The translations under genes were made by a program, and so were the position numbers. The notes under the pieces were generated by a model. The model had not been told where the DNA came from. It did not search any database and worked only from the letters and a program-made list of their open reading frames with translations. A stretch of 64,000 bases of DNA from Paenibacillus sp. DMB20 (GTDB lineage Bacteria; Bacillota; Bacilli; Paenibacillales; Paenibacillaceae), in the NCBI RefSeq assembly GCF_000987955.1, contig NZ_LAZU01000032.1:23694-87693 (forward strand), in the 5' to 3' direction. Shown one piece after another: positions 10,579-20,602 of this stretch; the stretch's first letter is position 1, and the number at the start of each line of letters is the position of its first letter.

Positions 10579-10758
10579 GCATGATTTCAATTTGATTTTT
10601 CCGCATCGGGCCCTGTACCGCTCATAATCCAATGTCTGAGCATGACTTCAACGCTTTAAGTTTTTCGCTTTATTGGAGAGGGCCGACCCCTGTCAGCAGC
10701 GCCGTCCCGTACAGGAACTGCCCCCGATGCGCAGGCTGGCGATCCGGCGCTTTATCGT

Positions 10759-10947
10759 TTAAAGCGTTTTTTTCGTCTTGGATACCAGGTCTTCCTTCCA
10801 CAGCGATACCGAAAACGGAATCATCCCGAACCAGCGCGTACTCCACGGCTCCCGGCCTTGTTTTCTTTTTCGGGCTTCCTTCGGCGTATCCATATAACTC
10901 ACAAAACGTTCCGTTATATATTTTATAAGTTCATCGCTGCTTGCCAT
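10759..10947 (-). CDS. yqzE: YqzE family small protein
   Basis: 62 residues. The pattern S-x-DELIKYITERFVSYMDTPKEARK...PWSTRWFGMIPFS is that of the YqzE family, found near competence (comG) and yqhG/yqhH genes in Bacillus. The start is ATG 10947, eight bases after AGGAGG; an upstream in-frame ATG at 11016 lacks a ribosome site. Small, basic, with a hydrophobic aromatic C-terminal stretch (WFGMIPFSVSLW) that may associate with the membrane. Function unknown. Its presence here beside yqhHG retains part of the B. subtilis gene neighbourhood. Confidence 0.8.
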   Translation of the reverse strand: MASSDELIKYITERFVSYMDTPKEARKRKQGREPWSTRWFGMIPFSVSLWKEDLVSKTKKTL

Positions 10948-11172
10948 CGATAAATCCTCCTTCAACCGTGAAATATGATCATTCTTCTTTATGTTTACAG
11001 GATGTACCGATTTCATTCATTATAGACCCCGGCATGTTTTCCCGTTTTTTGAGCAATATAAAAGCCAAGCCATAGTCAAGCGGAAACGACTCCGTCGCCC
11101 TATAAGAAATCGATGGCGTTTCGGCGAGACACGAACATCATTTTTAAACGACGAAAGCGGGCTGAATAAATC

Positions 11173-11971
11173 ATGGTCACATGGACACGCCTTAGGAACC
11201 TTTCGGTGATATCCCTGGCTTTTCTGCTTGCCGTACACCCGGACACGGCGTTTGCCGAACCTCCGCTCACCCTTCCGGAGACATCTGCCGAAATGCAAAT
11301 CAAGCCTGCATCCGACGGAAAAGGAGCTTCCCGGTTACCGGGCTTACATCGTGACACGTCCGTCTCAGCTCACCGCCACCATCCCTTCCCTCACGAGGTC
11401 ATCCTTATTGACGCGGGCCATGGCGGCATAGACGGAGGGACCTCCTATGGAGACATCTTGGAAAAAGACATCAACCTAGCTATATCCCGCAGGCTTTTCA
11501 TGCTGCTTCGCAGCAAGGGCTATCCTGCCGTGCTGAACCGGGATGCCGATTATGCCCTGAGCGACGACAACCGATGGCATGCCAGCCGGTCGCGGCACCG
11601 GAGAGACCTTGCTCAAAGAAAAGAGCTCAGCAGCGAAATTCCGACGAAAATGGTCGTCAGCATTCACGTCAACTGGGGTAGGAATACATCGAAGCGGGGC
11701 GGCATGGTCCTTCATCAGTCGGAAGGCAGAAGCTTTCTAGTCGCCGAATCGATACAGCAACAGCTGAACAAAATGTACCGCAGCCGGCATCGCACTTCGG
11801 TAGGCAAGCCTTTTTTATCTCCTGAACCGTACCCCGGTTCCGGCCGTTATTGTGGAGAGCGGATATCTAAGCAATGCCTCGGACCGGGAAAAACTGTGCA
11901 GCCGCAAAGGCCAAGTCGAGATTTCGGAAGCCATTGCCGGCGGTATTATGGATTATTTAACCGTCTTTTGA
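11173..11971 (+). CDS. N-acetylmuramoyl-L-alanine amidase (Amidase_3), frameshifted
   Basis: Zinc amidase cleaving the amide bond between muramic acid and the stem peptide. About 265 residues after repair. Signal peptide at residues 1-28 (hydrophobic VISLAFLLAV, site AFA). The zinc and catalytic residues are His in DAGHGGID, Glu in EKDINL, His in VSIHVNW and Glu in VIVESGYLSN. The last lies beyond a frameshift: one T must be removed from the six-T run at 11811-11816, after which the frame ends properly at 11971, just before a strong terminator. Ribosome site is weak. It resembles CwlD-type spore-cortex amidases in size, but the specific role is inference. Confidence 0.85.
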
Positions 11972-11985
11972 GCCAAAATCCAGGC

Positions 11986-12030
11986 AAAAAAAGGCGTTTC
12001 CCTGTCCATTTGGGGAAACGCCTTTTTTTT
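11986..12030. terminator. Strong bidirectional terminator
   Basis: A perfect ten-base stem (GGCGTTTCCC with GGGAAACGCC) flanked by seven A and eight T. It ends the amidase gene and could also stop minus-strand transcription past tRNA-Leu. Confidence 0.9.
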
Positions 12031-12162
12031 AGTTCAACAGCTCCCGGGCTTGGAGCCCAGTAAGGAAGCTCCTTGATTAGTTCGAAAACTCCGACGAATT
12101 TTATTTTATCTTTAAGCACCGGAATGAAAATTTTTAACGCAAGCATTTCGCAATGGATCAAT

Positions 12163-12199
12163 AAAAAAAAGACAACTTCCAGTAAGAAGATGTCTTTTT
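12163..12199 (-). terminator. Terminator downstream of tRNA-Leu
   Basis: On the minus strand AAAAGACA..CTTC pairs with GAAG..TGTCTTTT, followed by eight T, immediately 3' of the tRNA. Confidence 0.75.
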
Positions 12200-12205
12200 A
12201 GAAGA

Positions 12206-12289
<84 letters not shown>

Positions 12290-12376
12290 ATATGGTGTGT
12301 CACAACAATCATTATCGCAGCGACAAGATATATCTTATCATGCTAACTTGGTAGAGTCAACACTTTTTTTTGAAAC

Positions 12377-12406
12377 TTGATTAAATCCTCGAATATGGGT
12401 TAAAAT
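12377..12406 (+). promoter_or_regulatory. Sigma-A-like promoter
   Basis: TTGATT at 12377 and TAAAAT at 12401 with an 18-base spacer, about 55 bases before the 134-residue gene. Confidence 0.45.
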
Positions 12407-12461
12407 AAGAACATAAGTTCCCTTTTATGATTTTTTTTCTAAATAAAGGCGGTGAACATCC

Positions 12462-12866
12462 ATGGCGATTTCAAGCATTACCTCCGAGGAGCGATCCCTG
12501 ATCAAGAGCTACCTGCTCCTCCTGTTTATCCATAAGGTATTTGAAAGAGACTGCCGGATCATTCAGGAAAGCGGCGTTTTCAAAACGCCCCAGCTTTACG
12601 TGGAGCTTGTCGGCAACGGGGCCAAGAGAGCCGCCGTGCTGCTCAAAGAAATCAAACAGGAATTCGGATCGCGCATGATCAAGGTATTTGAAATTCGCCG
12701 GGACCGGGACGGAGTGAAAGCCCGTTATGCTTGCCGGGGCTATATCGGAAGCATGGAAATTCTCTGGCCTTCCTTCCGGGAAGAAATGATGATCCGCATG
12801 CGCGCCTATCTGGGTTTGACGAACAGCGATATCCAGCCGCCGCAGCCCGCGGCAGCCGGACACTAG
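12462..12866 (+). CDS. Conserved hypothetical protein
   Basis: 134 residues, soluble, helical N-terminus (SLIKSYLLLLFIHKVFERDCRII) then an alternating alpha/beta region with many basic residues (KVFEIRRDRDGVKARYACRGY) and a Pro/Ala-rich tail. No domain recognised. ATG follows AAAGGCGGTG. It has its own promoter-like sequence upstream and stands alone between tRNA-Leu and a convergent gene. The basic, compact make-up would suit nucleic acid binding, but that is only an impression. Confidence 0.7.
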   Translation: MAISSITSEERSLIKSYLLLLFIHKVFERDCRIIQESGVFKTPQLYVELVGNGAKRAAVLLKEIKQEFGSRMIKVFEIRRDRDGVKARYACRGYIGSMEILWPSFREEMMIRMRAYLGLTNSDIQPPQPAAAGH

Positions 12867-12901
12867 GCCAACGACAAACGCCTGAATTCGCATGAAATTT
12901 C

Positions 12902-12953
12902 AAAAAACCGTCTATCGACTCCGGAACAAATAGCCCGGCCGCGATAGACGGTT
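12902..12953 (-). terminator. Terminator of the CMD-family gene
   Basis: AACCGTCTATCG at 12906 pairs perfectly with CGATAGACGGTT ending at 12953. The minus strand continues into a T run, so it serves the gene at 12973-13302. Confidence 0.8.
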
Positions 12954-12972
12954 ACATTTATTTACCTATTCA

Positions 12973-13302
12973 TTAATGCAGCTGATGCTGCACTCGTGCC
13001 AGCCCTTGGGAGAGGGCATGTCCTGCAGAGGCTGCGGAAGCAACCGCGACCGCCTCCATGATTTGCGCATCGGTCGCCCCCTTGGAGCGTGCTTCCTCCA
13101 TATGATAAAAGGTGCACAGCTCGTTGTTGGCGAACAATCCGATTCCCAAGGCAATCAGCTGTTTCGTTTTCTCGTCCAGCTCGCCCTCCTGGAAGCAGAG
13201 CCCCGTAAAGCTGTGGTACGACTCTGCAATCTCCGGCATGCTATGCTTCAGGTTCAATATTTCATTCTTGTACGTGTTGATCTTTTCATTGGATAAATCC
13301 AT
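12973..13302 (-). CDS. Carboxymuconolactone decarboxylase (AhpD-like) family protein
   Basis: 109 residues, all-helical CMD fold with the family pattern KTKQLIALGIGLFANNELCTFYHMEEARSKGAT. AhpD-type members use C-x-x-C-x-x-x-H; here the second Cys and the His are kept (ELCTFYH) but the first position is Asn, and another Cys lies at GLCFQEG earlier in the chain. So it either uses a one-Cys or rearranged redox centre or is not an AhpD-type disulfide reductase. ATG follows GAGGTG. Monocistronic with its own terminator. Confidence 0.85.
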   Translation of the reverse strand: MDLSNEKINTYKNEILNLKHSMPEIAESYHSFTGLCFQEGELDEKTKQLIALGIGLFANNELCTFYHMEEARSKGATDAQIMEAVAVASAASAGHALSQGLARVQHQLH

Positions 13303-13380
13303 CTTTGGACACCTCGCTCGTTGGTCTTGATACCTGTTTATGGTGTCCTGTCCGAAGCATATCTATGCTTCTGAACGCTG

Positions 13381-13599
13381 CTACTCGCCTAAGGGGCTTC
13401 TTCGCGGCTCGCTCTGGAGCTGATAGCTGTAATTGCGATCCAGCTTCACCACCCGGCGGTTCCGCCGGCGTATAATGACGTGTTGCGGGTCCCAAGCCAC
13501 CACGGTACCGATCACATCATTGCTCTCCAAGCCATCGCGAACCACCCTTACCCTCTCTCCGGACAATCTTAAAGCATCCAGTTGTTCATCGCTGATCAC
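13381..13599 (-). CDS. Small conserved hypothetical protein
   Basis: 72 residues. Start GTG at 13599 lies eight bases after AAGGAGG; an ATG eight codons upstream would bury that site. The sequence is beta-rich with a small-barrel look (VRVVRDGLESNDVIGTVVAWDPQHVIIRRRNRRVVKLDRNYSY), strongly basic, which recalls KOW or SH3-like RNA-binding barrels, but no family is assigned. Lies between two other small genes on the same strand, separated by a terminator from the upstream one. Confidence 0.65.
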   Translation of the reverse strand: MISDEQLDALRLSGERVRVVRDGLESNDVIGTVVAWDPQHVIIRRRNRRVVKLDRNYSYQLQSEPRRSPLGE

Positions 13600-13638
13600 C
13601 AAACGTCCCTCCTTCCCTCTCATACATTATTTTCAAAA

Positions 13639-13669
13639 AGAGACCCGAATGAAATTCATTCAGGTCTCT
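13639..13669 (-). terminator. Terminator between two small genes
   Basis: AGAGACC..GAATGAA pairs with TTCATTC..GGTCTCT, then five T on the minus strand. Ends the gene at 13723-14052. Confidence 0.8.
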
Positions 13670-13722
13670 GGAAATGCGATATGAATTAACATCCCGGCTC
13701 GGTGACTTTCTTCAAAAGGCGC

Positions 13723-14052
13723 TTAACGCTGGGCCGGCTCGATGCTGTCGTTCTTTTCAAACCAGAAATCAAGCACCGTCGACGACATAACCCGCTTCTC
13801 GACGTATTCCACCTGTTGTGCGGTAAACTCTTCTCTCCAGTCGTAAGAGAGCTCTTCACACAGGCCTGCAATGGTGAGCAGTTCAGACCAGGCCACGTAG
13901 CGTTTATACCAGAAGAACTGAGGATGTTCAATCATATAGGGATAAAGATCGTCAAACTCCGTATGCTTACAATCCAAAGCACGTTCAAAATGCACCTTCG
14001 CTTCGTTCAGCTTCTCAATCAAAAACGGCTCGGTTACCGGCTCTTTCCCCAT
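13723..14052 (-). CDS. Conserved hypothetical protein
   Basis: 109 residues, acidic and aromatic-rich, predicted all-helical (KLNEAKVHFERALDCKHTEFDDLYPYMIEHPQFFWYKRYVAWSELL). No Cys pair, signal or membrane segment and no family I can name. ATG follows AGGAGG at seven bases, so expression is well supported. It stands alone between terminators. Confidence 0.7.
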   Translation of the reverse strand: MGKEPVTEPFLIEKLNEAKVHFERALDCKHTEFDDLYPYMIEHPQFFWYKRYVAWSELLTIAGLCEELSYDWREEFTAQQVEYVEKRVMSSTVLDFWFEKNDSIEPAQR

Positions 14053-14176
14053 GTTGCTGCCTCCTCTCTCTTTCCTGCCCTTATATTATAAGACAAAAAA
14101 GCGGAGTCGAAAAGAAGTTGTTAAGATTTTAGGCTCGATTCAAAGAAATGGCGATATGGCCATTCAAATCCGCTTG

Positions 14177-14749
14177 TCATTCTCCAAATGTAATCCGTCC
14201 GTTCTCCAGCGAGGCAATCCGGACCAGAGGCTCCACTTCGATTCCCTGCTCCCGGAGGGTTCTGGCTCCGGCCTGGAAGCTTTTTTCGATGACGACGCCA
14301 AGTCCCACCAGGTTCGCGCCGGCCCGCTCGATGATTTTGATCAGCCCCCGCGCGGCATCGCCGTTGGCAATAATGTCATCGATGAACAATACCTTATCGG
14401 ATTCGCCGATATATTGGCGCGACATCATGATGTCCGTGACAATGCCTTTCGTAAAGGACGGCACCCGTTCGCACAGGGCATCCGGATCGGCAAGCAGCGT
14501 TTTTTTGCGGCGGGCGAATACCATAGGGACCCCAAGCTCAAGGGCTACCGCAAACGCAACGGAAATGCCGGATGATTCCAAGGTGACCACCCTCGTAACC
14601 CCCTTGTCCCTGAAACGCGCTGCAAAAGCCTTTCCCATCTCCATGATCAGGGCCGGGTCCACCTGATGGGTCAGCAGGGCATCCAGCTTGACGACCTGAT
14701 CCGACACCACGACGGCTTCCTCAATAATCCGCTGTTTTAACCAATCCAT
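14177..14749 (-). CDS. xpt: Xanthine phosphoribosyltransferase
   Basis: 190 residues; converts xanthine and PRPP to XMP in purine salvage. The PRPP-binding loop is VLFIDDIIANGDAARG near residue 125 and the typical Xpt segments LTHQVDP and TLESSGI are present. ATG 14749 follows GGGAGG at seven bases and gives the family's usual length and N-terminus; an upstream in-frame ATG at 14812 has no ribosome site. In Bacillus this gene is usually preceded by a guanine riboswitch and followed by pbuX. I see neither here: the roughly 130 bases upstream lack the conserved purine-aptamer core, and the downstream neighbour is unrelated. Confidence 0.92.
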   Translation of the reverse strand: MDWLKQRIIEEAVVVSDQVVKLDALLTHQVDPALIMEMGKAFAARFRDKGVTRVVTLESSGISVAFAVALELGVPMVFARRKKTLLADPDALCERVPSFTKGIVTDIMMSRQYIGESDKVLFIDDIIANGDAARGLIKIIERAGANLVGLGVVIEKSFQAGARTLREQGIEVEPLVRIASLENGRITFGE

Positions 14750-14919
14750 TTCATGACCTCCCACGCCATTTACCTTTGTCGTAAAAGTAACATATCCGAA
14801 GAGGTCCGGCAAGTGTTTGTCCCGGCCCTACGGACAGGTTCCAGTCATGTCCCGCGAAGATCGGGCATACCTTGTACTATGCCGTGAGGCCGCAACCACA
14901 CTGAAAAGGAGGCTTCGAC

Positions 14920-15963
14920 GTGAAAAACCGGATTCGCGTTTTCCAAATCGCTTTTACATATATAGGAACGATTGTGGGTGCCGGCTTCGCAACGGGACGG
15001 GAGGTTTTGCAATTTTTCACCCAATTTGGGTATTGGGCCGTGCTTACCATCTTGTTGTCCACCGTTTTATTTATTTGGCTCGGCACCAAAATCATGACCA
15101 TCTCGCGCAGAATCGGCGCCAAATCCTATGAGGACCTGAACAAGCATCTGTTCGGAGAGCGGCTGGGCGGGTGGATCAGCCTCTTCATGCTCGTCATTCT
15201 GATCGGCGTCAACAGCGTTATGCTTGCCGGGGCGGGCTCCGTTTTCATGGAAAACCTGAACATGCACTATCAGACTGGGCTGATTCTAACCATGGTGGGT
15301 ACCTTTTTCATTCTGCGCAAAGGCATTCAATCGATCATGTTCATGAACAGCATCGTTGTGCCCATGATGCTCATTCTGTCGCTGCTTATTATTTCGCAAA
15401 CGATGAACATGCCTGGAGCGGACAGGTTTGTGACCCTGACCACCGAGCACAGCCTTCCATTTGTATGGCTCGCGCCGTTTCTGTACACCGCCTTCAATCT
15501 CGTCATGGCGATGCCGGTCCTCGTCCCGCTCGGCAGCCATACCGAAAGCTTTCGGTCCATACGATGGGGCGGGGTTCTTGGAGGAACGGGCGTAGGCTTT
15601 ATGCTGATGTCCGCGCACTTTGCCATGTCGGCGCAAATGCCGGGCGTAGCCCAGTTTGAAATTCCGATGGGCAGCATCGCTTACCAGCTGGGCTGGTTTG
15701 TGCAGACCGTGTACATCATTCTGATATTCATGGAAATTTTCAGCACGTTTGTGGCGGACGTTTACGGGATCGCGCTTCAAGTGCAGCAGCGTACCTCCCT
15801 CTCTCCGCAGACCATAACGATCGGCATTATGCTGATCTGTTATTTCTTCAGCCAATTCGGCTTCAGCTCCCTGCTGTCGGTGCTGTATCCGTTATTCGGC
15901 GCACTCTGCCTGTTCTGGGCGCTTCGGCTTACCATATTCGGCACTTCACCGACCCGGCGATAA
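14920..15963 (+). CDS. ykvI: YkvI family membrane protein (APC-superfamily transporter-like)
   Basis: 347 residues with about ten hydrophobic helices, starting FQIAFTYIGTIVGAGFATGREVLQFF, where the GTIVGAGFATG segment is the unwound-helix substrate motif of amino-acid transporter-type folds. Length equals the B. subtilis YkvI family. Substrate unknown. Start GTG follows AAAAGGAGG at eight bases. Divergent from xpt across 170 bases. Confidence 0.85.
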   Translation: MKNRIRVFQIAFTYIGTIVGAGFATGREVLQFFTQFGYWAVLTILLSTVLFIWLGTKIMTISRRIGAKSYEDLNKHLFGERLGGWISLFMLVILIGVNSVMLAGAGSVFMENLNMHYQTGLILTMVGTFFILRKGIQSIMFMNSIVVPMMLILSLLIISQTMNMPGADRFVTLTTEHSLPFVWLAPFLYTAFNLVMAMPVLVPLGSHTESFRSIRWGGVLGGTGVGFMLMSAHFAMSAQMPGVAQFEIPMGSIAYQLGWFVQTVYIILIFMEIFSTFVADVYGIALQVQQRTSLSPQTITIGIMLICYFFSQFGFSSLLSVLYPLFGALCLFWALRLTIFGTSPTRR

Positions 15964-16052
15964 ATATAAATGGTTACCCTTGACCGGAGGCAGCGGGAAG
16001 GCTTTAAAAAATCAACGTCCGCCCTCGTTTATTCCAGGCAGGCCGCGAAACT

Positions 16053-16080
16053 AAGGCTCGGCCTTCAGGGGCCGAGCCTT
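16053..16080. terminator. Terminator between ykvI and yhaN
   Basis: AAGGCTCGGCC and GGCCGAGCCTT form an eleven-base-pair hairpin between two convergent genes. Confidence 0.75.
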
Positions 16081-16083
16081 TGC

Positions 16084-19000
16084 CTACATATGAATAAACC
16101 TTGCCCCAGGATGAACGTCCCGGATCATGCCGGCCACATGGGCATGGCAGGTCATCAGGATAACCTGCCTGTCGGTTGACACATCGCGGACCAGCTCAAG
16201 GGCATGCTTTAACCGGTCGCCGTCAAAATTGACAAATATATCGTCCAGCACCAGCGGGATGCCGCCCTTGCCGGACATCAGATCCACCAAAGCCAGGCGC
16301 ATGGCAAAATACAGCTGCTCAGCCGTTCCGCGGCTGAGCCTGATGCTCTCCACAAGGGCTCCGGCGCTTTGCTCGGCCAGCAGCATCTGATCCTCCATTC
16401 GCATCAGCACCCGGCTGTATGCACCTCCGGTTAGCCGGCTGAAATACCGGGAAGCCAGCTTCAACACATGAGGCTGCTTCTCTTCCTCGTACATTTTACG
16501 GGTCCGGCGAATGAGCTCCGCCCCGATGGAGCGTACGGCATATTGCACCACGATGTCCTTAAGGGCGGCCTGCTGCTCCTCCAGCTGTTGAAGGGAGTCC
16601 TCCTCCGACCCTTTCCGTTCCAGACTCTCCTTCTCCTGAAGAAGCCTTCCTTTGCGTTCCTGAAGCTCATCGCGCTCCCGGTCGTCATTAGCCGCATCGG
16701 CTTCCCTCGCTTCGCACGCTTTCTCCAGCTCGGATGCGTCAAGCCTGTTCAGGACCTCTTCCAGCCGCTTTCGGCTGTCTCCGTCCCAACCGCTGTACAT
16801 GGCAACCTCTTCATGCCGTATAAGACGCTTCAGTTCTTCACGCCGCAGCACCGAGGCCCCCTTGCGGATAAATTCCTCTTCGTCACCCGCCCCGCCTGCC
16901 TGCAGCAGAGCCGCTTCCTCTTCCCGCAAACGGCGCAGCTCCTCCCGGATTTCGGCTGCCTCTCTCAGCAGCGTCTCCCGTCTCGCCAACAGATGTTTCC
17001 GTTCTCCCATCGTTTCCCGGTAAACTTCCCATTCCCGGTACAGGTCCTTCAGGAAAGACGTTTCCCCTCTATCCCGAATCCCCATGTCCCGGAAAAGGGA
17101 GAAGCACTTTTCCTCAAAGTCCGCTTCATCCCGTGCCAGACCGTCGATTTTACCGGACAGGGCCCTCATTTGGCGAATCAACTCGTTCCCCTGCTCCGCC
17201 GCTGCCATAATATCCATGACCCCGTCCGGCGAGAGGCGGTCCGGAAGCCGCTTTTCGGCAAGCCAAGCCTCCCACTCCAACTCCAGCTCGGCAAACCGCC
17301 GCTCTTCCTGCTGCAGCACCCGCCCGATATGGGAAAGCTCCGTCTCTTGCTGGGACACGCGTTCCTCGGCCGCTGCCGCTTCGGCGGACAACCGCTGAAT
17401 CCGGTGCTGCCACCCCTGCCATTCTTCCATGAGCTTCCTCAATTCGCGAAGCCGGCTTTCCAGCAGGATGGGATCCTGCTTCATCCGTCCTGCCGGACCG
17501 AGTTTCCGCTGAGGCATGCTCTCGCCGGCCGGAGCAGCGTAAGGATCTTCGATTAACGCCGCAAAAAGACTTGCAACCTCCTCGCCGCCCTCAAGGTCCT
17601 GATCGCTTTCGTCTTTACCTTCAAGGAACCCATCGACGACGCTCCCCGAGGCACGTTCCTTTCGGCCGCTGAGCCATACATACAAATCGCTTCCAAGCAG
17701 CAGTACGGCCGTCGCAGCCGCCGCCTCGTAAGCTTTCGTCCAAAGCAAAGCCGAAGGAAGAAGGAGGGTAAGAACGGATAAACCCAGCAGCAGCTTTTTA
17801 TATACCGCCGGCAGACCTGACTGCCGTTCCACCCGGGGCGGAGACGTTTCAGCTTGGCTTCGCGCCAGTCTTGCTTCTCTCCAGCGATCGGCCTCCAGCT
17901 GCAGCCTTCCCCACAACGCCACGGTCTCCCGGGGCGCGGAAGGCCGGATCATGTAAAAATGGGACTCCCCTTTGTCGCTCTCCTCCCGCAAGCTGCGCCG
18001 TGCTTCTCTTAAGGCGGATTCGGCAACGGATAATGCCCTCTGAGCCGACCGGTGCTCAAGCGATAGGCTCTCCATCCGGCGGTCATATCCTGCAAAAGAC
18101 GCTCCCATCCGCCGGATATCTTCCTTCTCGGCAGCCGATACCTTGAACGTCGTCAGTTGATCCGCATTCCAGGAAGAATCAATGGATTGCAGGATTCGGG
18201 ATAGTCGTTCCTCCAGTATTTTACGCTCGGCCGACAGCTCCAATTTTTCCTGTCGCCGCCCTTCGAACAAAGGGTAACTTGTCCATATTCGCTCAATGTT
18301 CGGACCGCTTTCTTCAAGCTGCGGATTTTCCCGCAAACTTCGCAGCTGGGCATCGATTTCTTCCAACGCCATGTCCGCCTTCGCGGAACGTTGCGTGAGG
18401 CTCCGCCCCGCTTCTTGCAGCGCTTCCCAGCGCTTCAGGCCGTTCAACGGAAACGCGGCGCTCTCGGGGAGGGTTTCCAGCTCCAGCAGGTGCTCCCTCC
18501 AGGACAGCCACAGCGGGCGGATCTCCAATGCCTTGCGCAGCAAGAGCAGTTCTTCCGCGGTTCTTGCGCGTCTGGCTTCAAGCTCCGACAAATCTTGTTC
18601 GATCACTATTAACCCGTTGACCGTTTCGTTATAACGCGGAAGGAAGGAGCGGCTTTCAGCCAGGCGGCCCCGAAGCAGATCGATGGTTTGAATCGTCTTG
18701 GCGCTTTCTTGTACCCTGCCTCTTGGCTTATAAAGCTTGTCCATTTCCTGCATAAGCCGGCGCTCAGCCTGGACGATGCCGCTGCCCCCGCCAATCCCGG
18801 CATGGAACAAGTACCGGTTCATCTCTTCGGATTGCAGCGTGCGAATTTCCTGCAATTCGCTCAAGGATACGGCAAACAGCTGACGAAACATGTTCTCGGA
18901 CACGCCGCCCAGCAGATCCCGTTCCAGCTCGGACTGCAGGGCCTCACGGACCCCCCCCGTTCCGGTCGCTAACCGTGACGGTCAACCGTTCTCCCCGGCC

Positions 19001-19289
19001 GGCCTGGGACCCCTCCGCCGAACCGGCAAATCTTCGGATCGCCCACGCCTTGCCTTCCCGATCCAGCATATTCAGCTCGCCGCCATGAACGCCGCCTTCC
19101 GTGGGCTCGCCGCGCTGAGCGGGATGACTCCGACCGGGAAAACCGTACAGCATCGCGCGTATGAAAAAAAAGGACCGAGCTCTTGCCTGCCTCATTCGGT
19201 CCGTATAGGACCGTAATCATATCCCCAAGCTCCAGCTCCCGGCCGCGGACGGCTCCAAAGCCGCCGATATTCATTCTCCGGATTATCAC
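16084..19289 (-). CDS. yhaN: YhaN-like AAA/SbcC-type ATPase, two frameshifts
   Basis: SMC/Rad50-like ATPase partner of the YhaO nuclease, about 1067 residues when repaired. Walker A is GPNEAGKSS at residues 32-40; the ABC-like signature (LSRGTAEQLYFAMR) and Walker B (IPLVLDDIFVNFD) lie in the last 110 residues. Between them are long Glu/Arg/Leu-rich coiled coils, interrupted near residues 485-535 by a hydrophobic hairpin (LLLGLSVLTLLLPSALL; AAAATAVLLLGSDLYVWL) that may anchor it in the membrane. Two runs break the frame: eight A at 19164-19171 and eight C at 18951-18958; removing one base from each joins the parts. Its ATG overlaps the yhaO stop by four bases. Confidence 0.87.
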
Positions 19290-20587
19290 GCCGTTTCACC
19301 TCCGCCGCCCTGTTCCTGAAGCAGCAGGGTCGTAAGCTCGACCGCACGGCGAAGCCACTCCCTCTGCTCGTCCGGAGTCACGGCGGAAAGCAGCGACCGG
19401 ATCTCGGCCTGGTCCAGCAAGGGTCTCAGCGCATGGCTGACCAATTCTGACTCCATATGACCTTCCAGCTCGGCTTCCGCAAGGCGCAGCAGCTCTCCGT
19501 TGAAGCTGTCCTCCGTCCGCAGCCGCTCCCAATCCACTTCCGCTCCGAATTCCGGCACAAAACTTTCGATCCATACGCAGCCCCCGAACCCGCCTGTCGC
19601 AGCCTTGCTTTCGGCACTTCGGCGCAACTCCGACTTCAGGTCGTCCAGAATAAAACCGTCCTCCAGCTGCCTGTGGAGAGGCCCCCTGCCTGTCACCGCA
19701 ATCCGTACAATGCTCAGCCTTGAATGATGGGTTGCCGAAAGCTCCGCGACCAAGCGGTCCAGCTCGAGCCTCCACGCCTCCACTTGATCGAAGCCGTCGA
19801 TGGGAGCCTCCATCCGGAACCATCGTACCGTGTCCAACTCATGAAACGTTAAGGCGGCTTTCCCGTTTTCATTCACGCTAACCAGGTAGCAGCCTTTCGG
19901 GCCGGTTTCCCGAATATTGCGGCCCTGGATATTTCCGGGATAAACGATATACGGCGACTCGTTCAAGATCCGGCGGGAATGAATGTGACCCAGCGCCCAG
20001 TAGTCGCAGCCCTTGGAGATCAGGTCCCTCTTCGTGCAGGGCGCATAGGTTTCATGGGCCTGATCGCCGTCCACATTGGCATGCAGCATGGCAATGTGGA
20101 ACAGCTCCGGGTTATCCCTATTTGCCGGATAACCCAGAGCTATATTCTCTGTTACCTTCGCGGTCGGATAAGACATGCCGCTGATTACGGCCGCCTCGCG
20201 TCCGTCCCGCCGCCGTGCCGTGACCGATTCCGGCTCCGAGCCGAACACATGCACGTTCGGCGGCAGCGTGACGGCAAGCCTCGGACTATCGAGCGGGTCA
20301 TGGTTGCCGTGAATGAGATATACGCCGATCCCCTCGCGATGCAGCGTCTCCAGCGCCTCCGCCAAACGAAGCTGCGCACGCAGCGAAGTTTGGGCGCTGT
20401 CGTACACATCGCCGCTGATCACGATAAAATCGACCCTTTCGGAGACGGCCAGGCCGACCATGCGCTCCAAAGCCGCGAAGGTCGACTGCCGCAGGTGCTT
20501 CCGCAAAAGGTCGCTTATGCCCGACATGCCCGTAAACGGACTGTCCAGATGCAAATCGGCTGCATGGATAAAACGGAAAGGAAGCAT
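19286..20587 (-). CDS. yhaO: YhaO-like DNA repair exonuclease (SbcD/Mre11-type)
   Basis: 433 residues. Calcineurin-like metallophosphoesterase with the full metal-ligand series: DLHLDSPF near residue 11, SGDVYDS near 55, GNHDPLDS near 95, and GHIHSR near 200. Together with the overlapping yhaN it forms an SbcCD/Mre11-Rad50-like complex expected to process DNA ends and hairpins (family knowledge). ATG follows AGAGGA. The C-terminal 200 residues are the usual YhaO-specific extension. It lies 15 bases downstream of the glycosyltransferase gene on the same strand. Confidence 0.9.
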   Translation of the reverse strand: MLPFRFIHAADLHLDSPFTGMSGISDLLRKHLRQSTFAALERMVGLAVSERVDFIVISGDVYDSAQTSLRAQLRLAEALETLHREGIGVYLIHGNHDPLDSPRLAVTLPPNVHVFGSEPESVTARRRDGREAAVISGMSYPTAKVTENIALGYPANRDNPELFHIAMLHANVDGDQAHETYAPCTKRDLISKGCDYWALGHIHSRRILNESPYIVYPGNIQGRNIRETGPKGCYLVSVNENGKAALTFHELDTVRWFRMEAPIDGFDQVEAWRLELDRLVAELSATHHSRLSIVRIAVTGRGPLHRQLEDGFILDDLKSELRRSAESKAATGGFGGCVWIESFVPEFGAEVDWERLRTEDSFNGELLRLAEAELEGHMESELVSHALRPLLDQAEIRSLLSAVTPDEQREWLRRAVELTTLLLQEQGGGGETA

Positions 20588-20602
20588 GATAAGTCCTCTT
20601 TC

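Noticed and set aside
14750..14919. A guanine riboswitch in front of xpt, as in B. subtilis
   Set aside because: I looked for the purine-aptamer core and its paired arms on the minus strand and found none; the leader is short.
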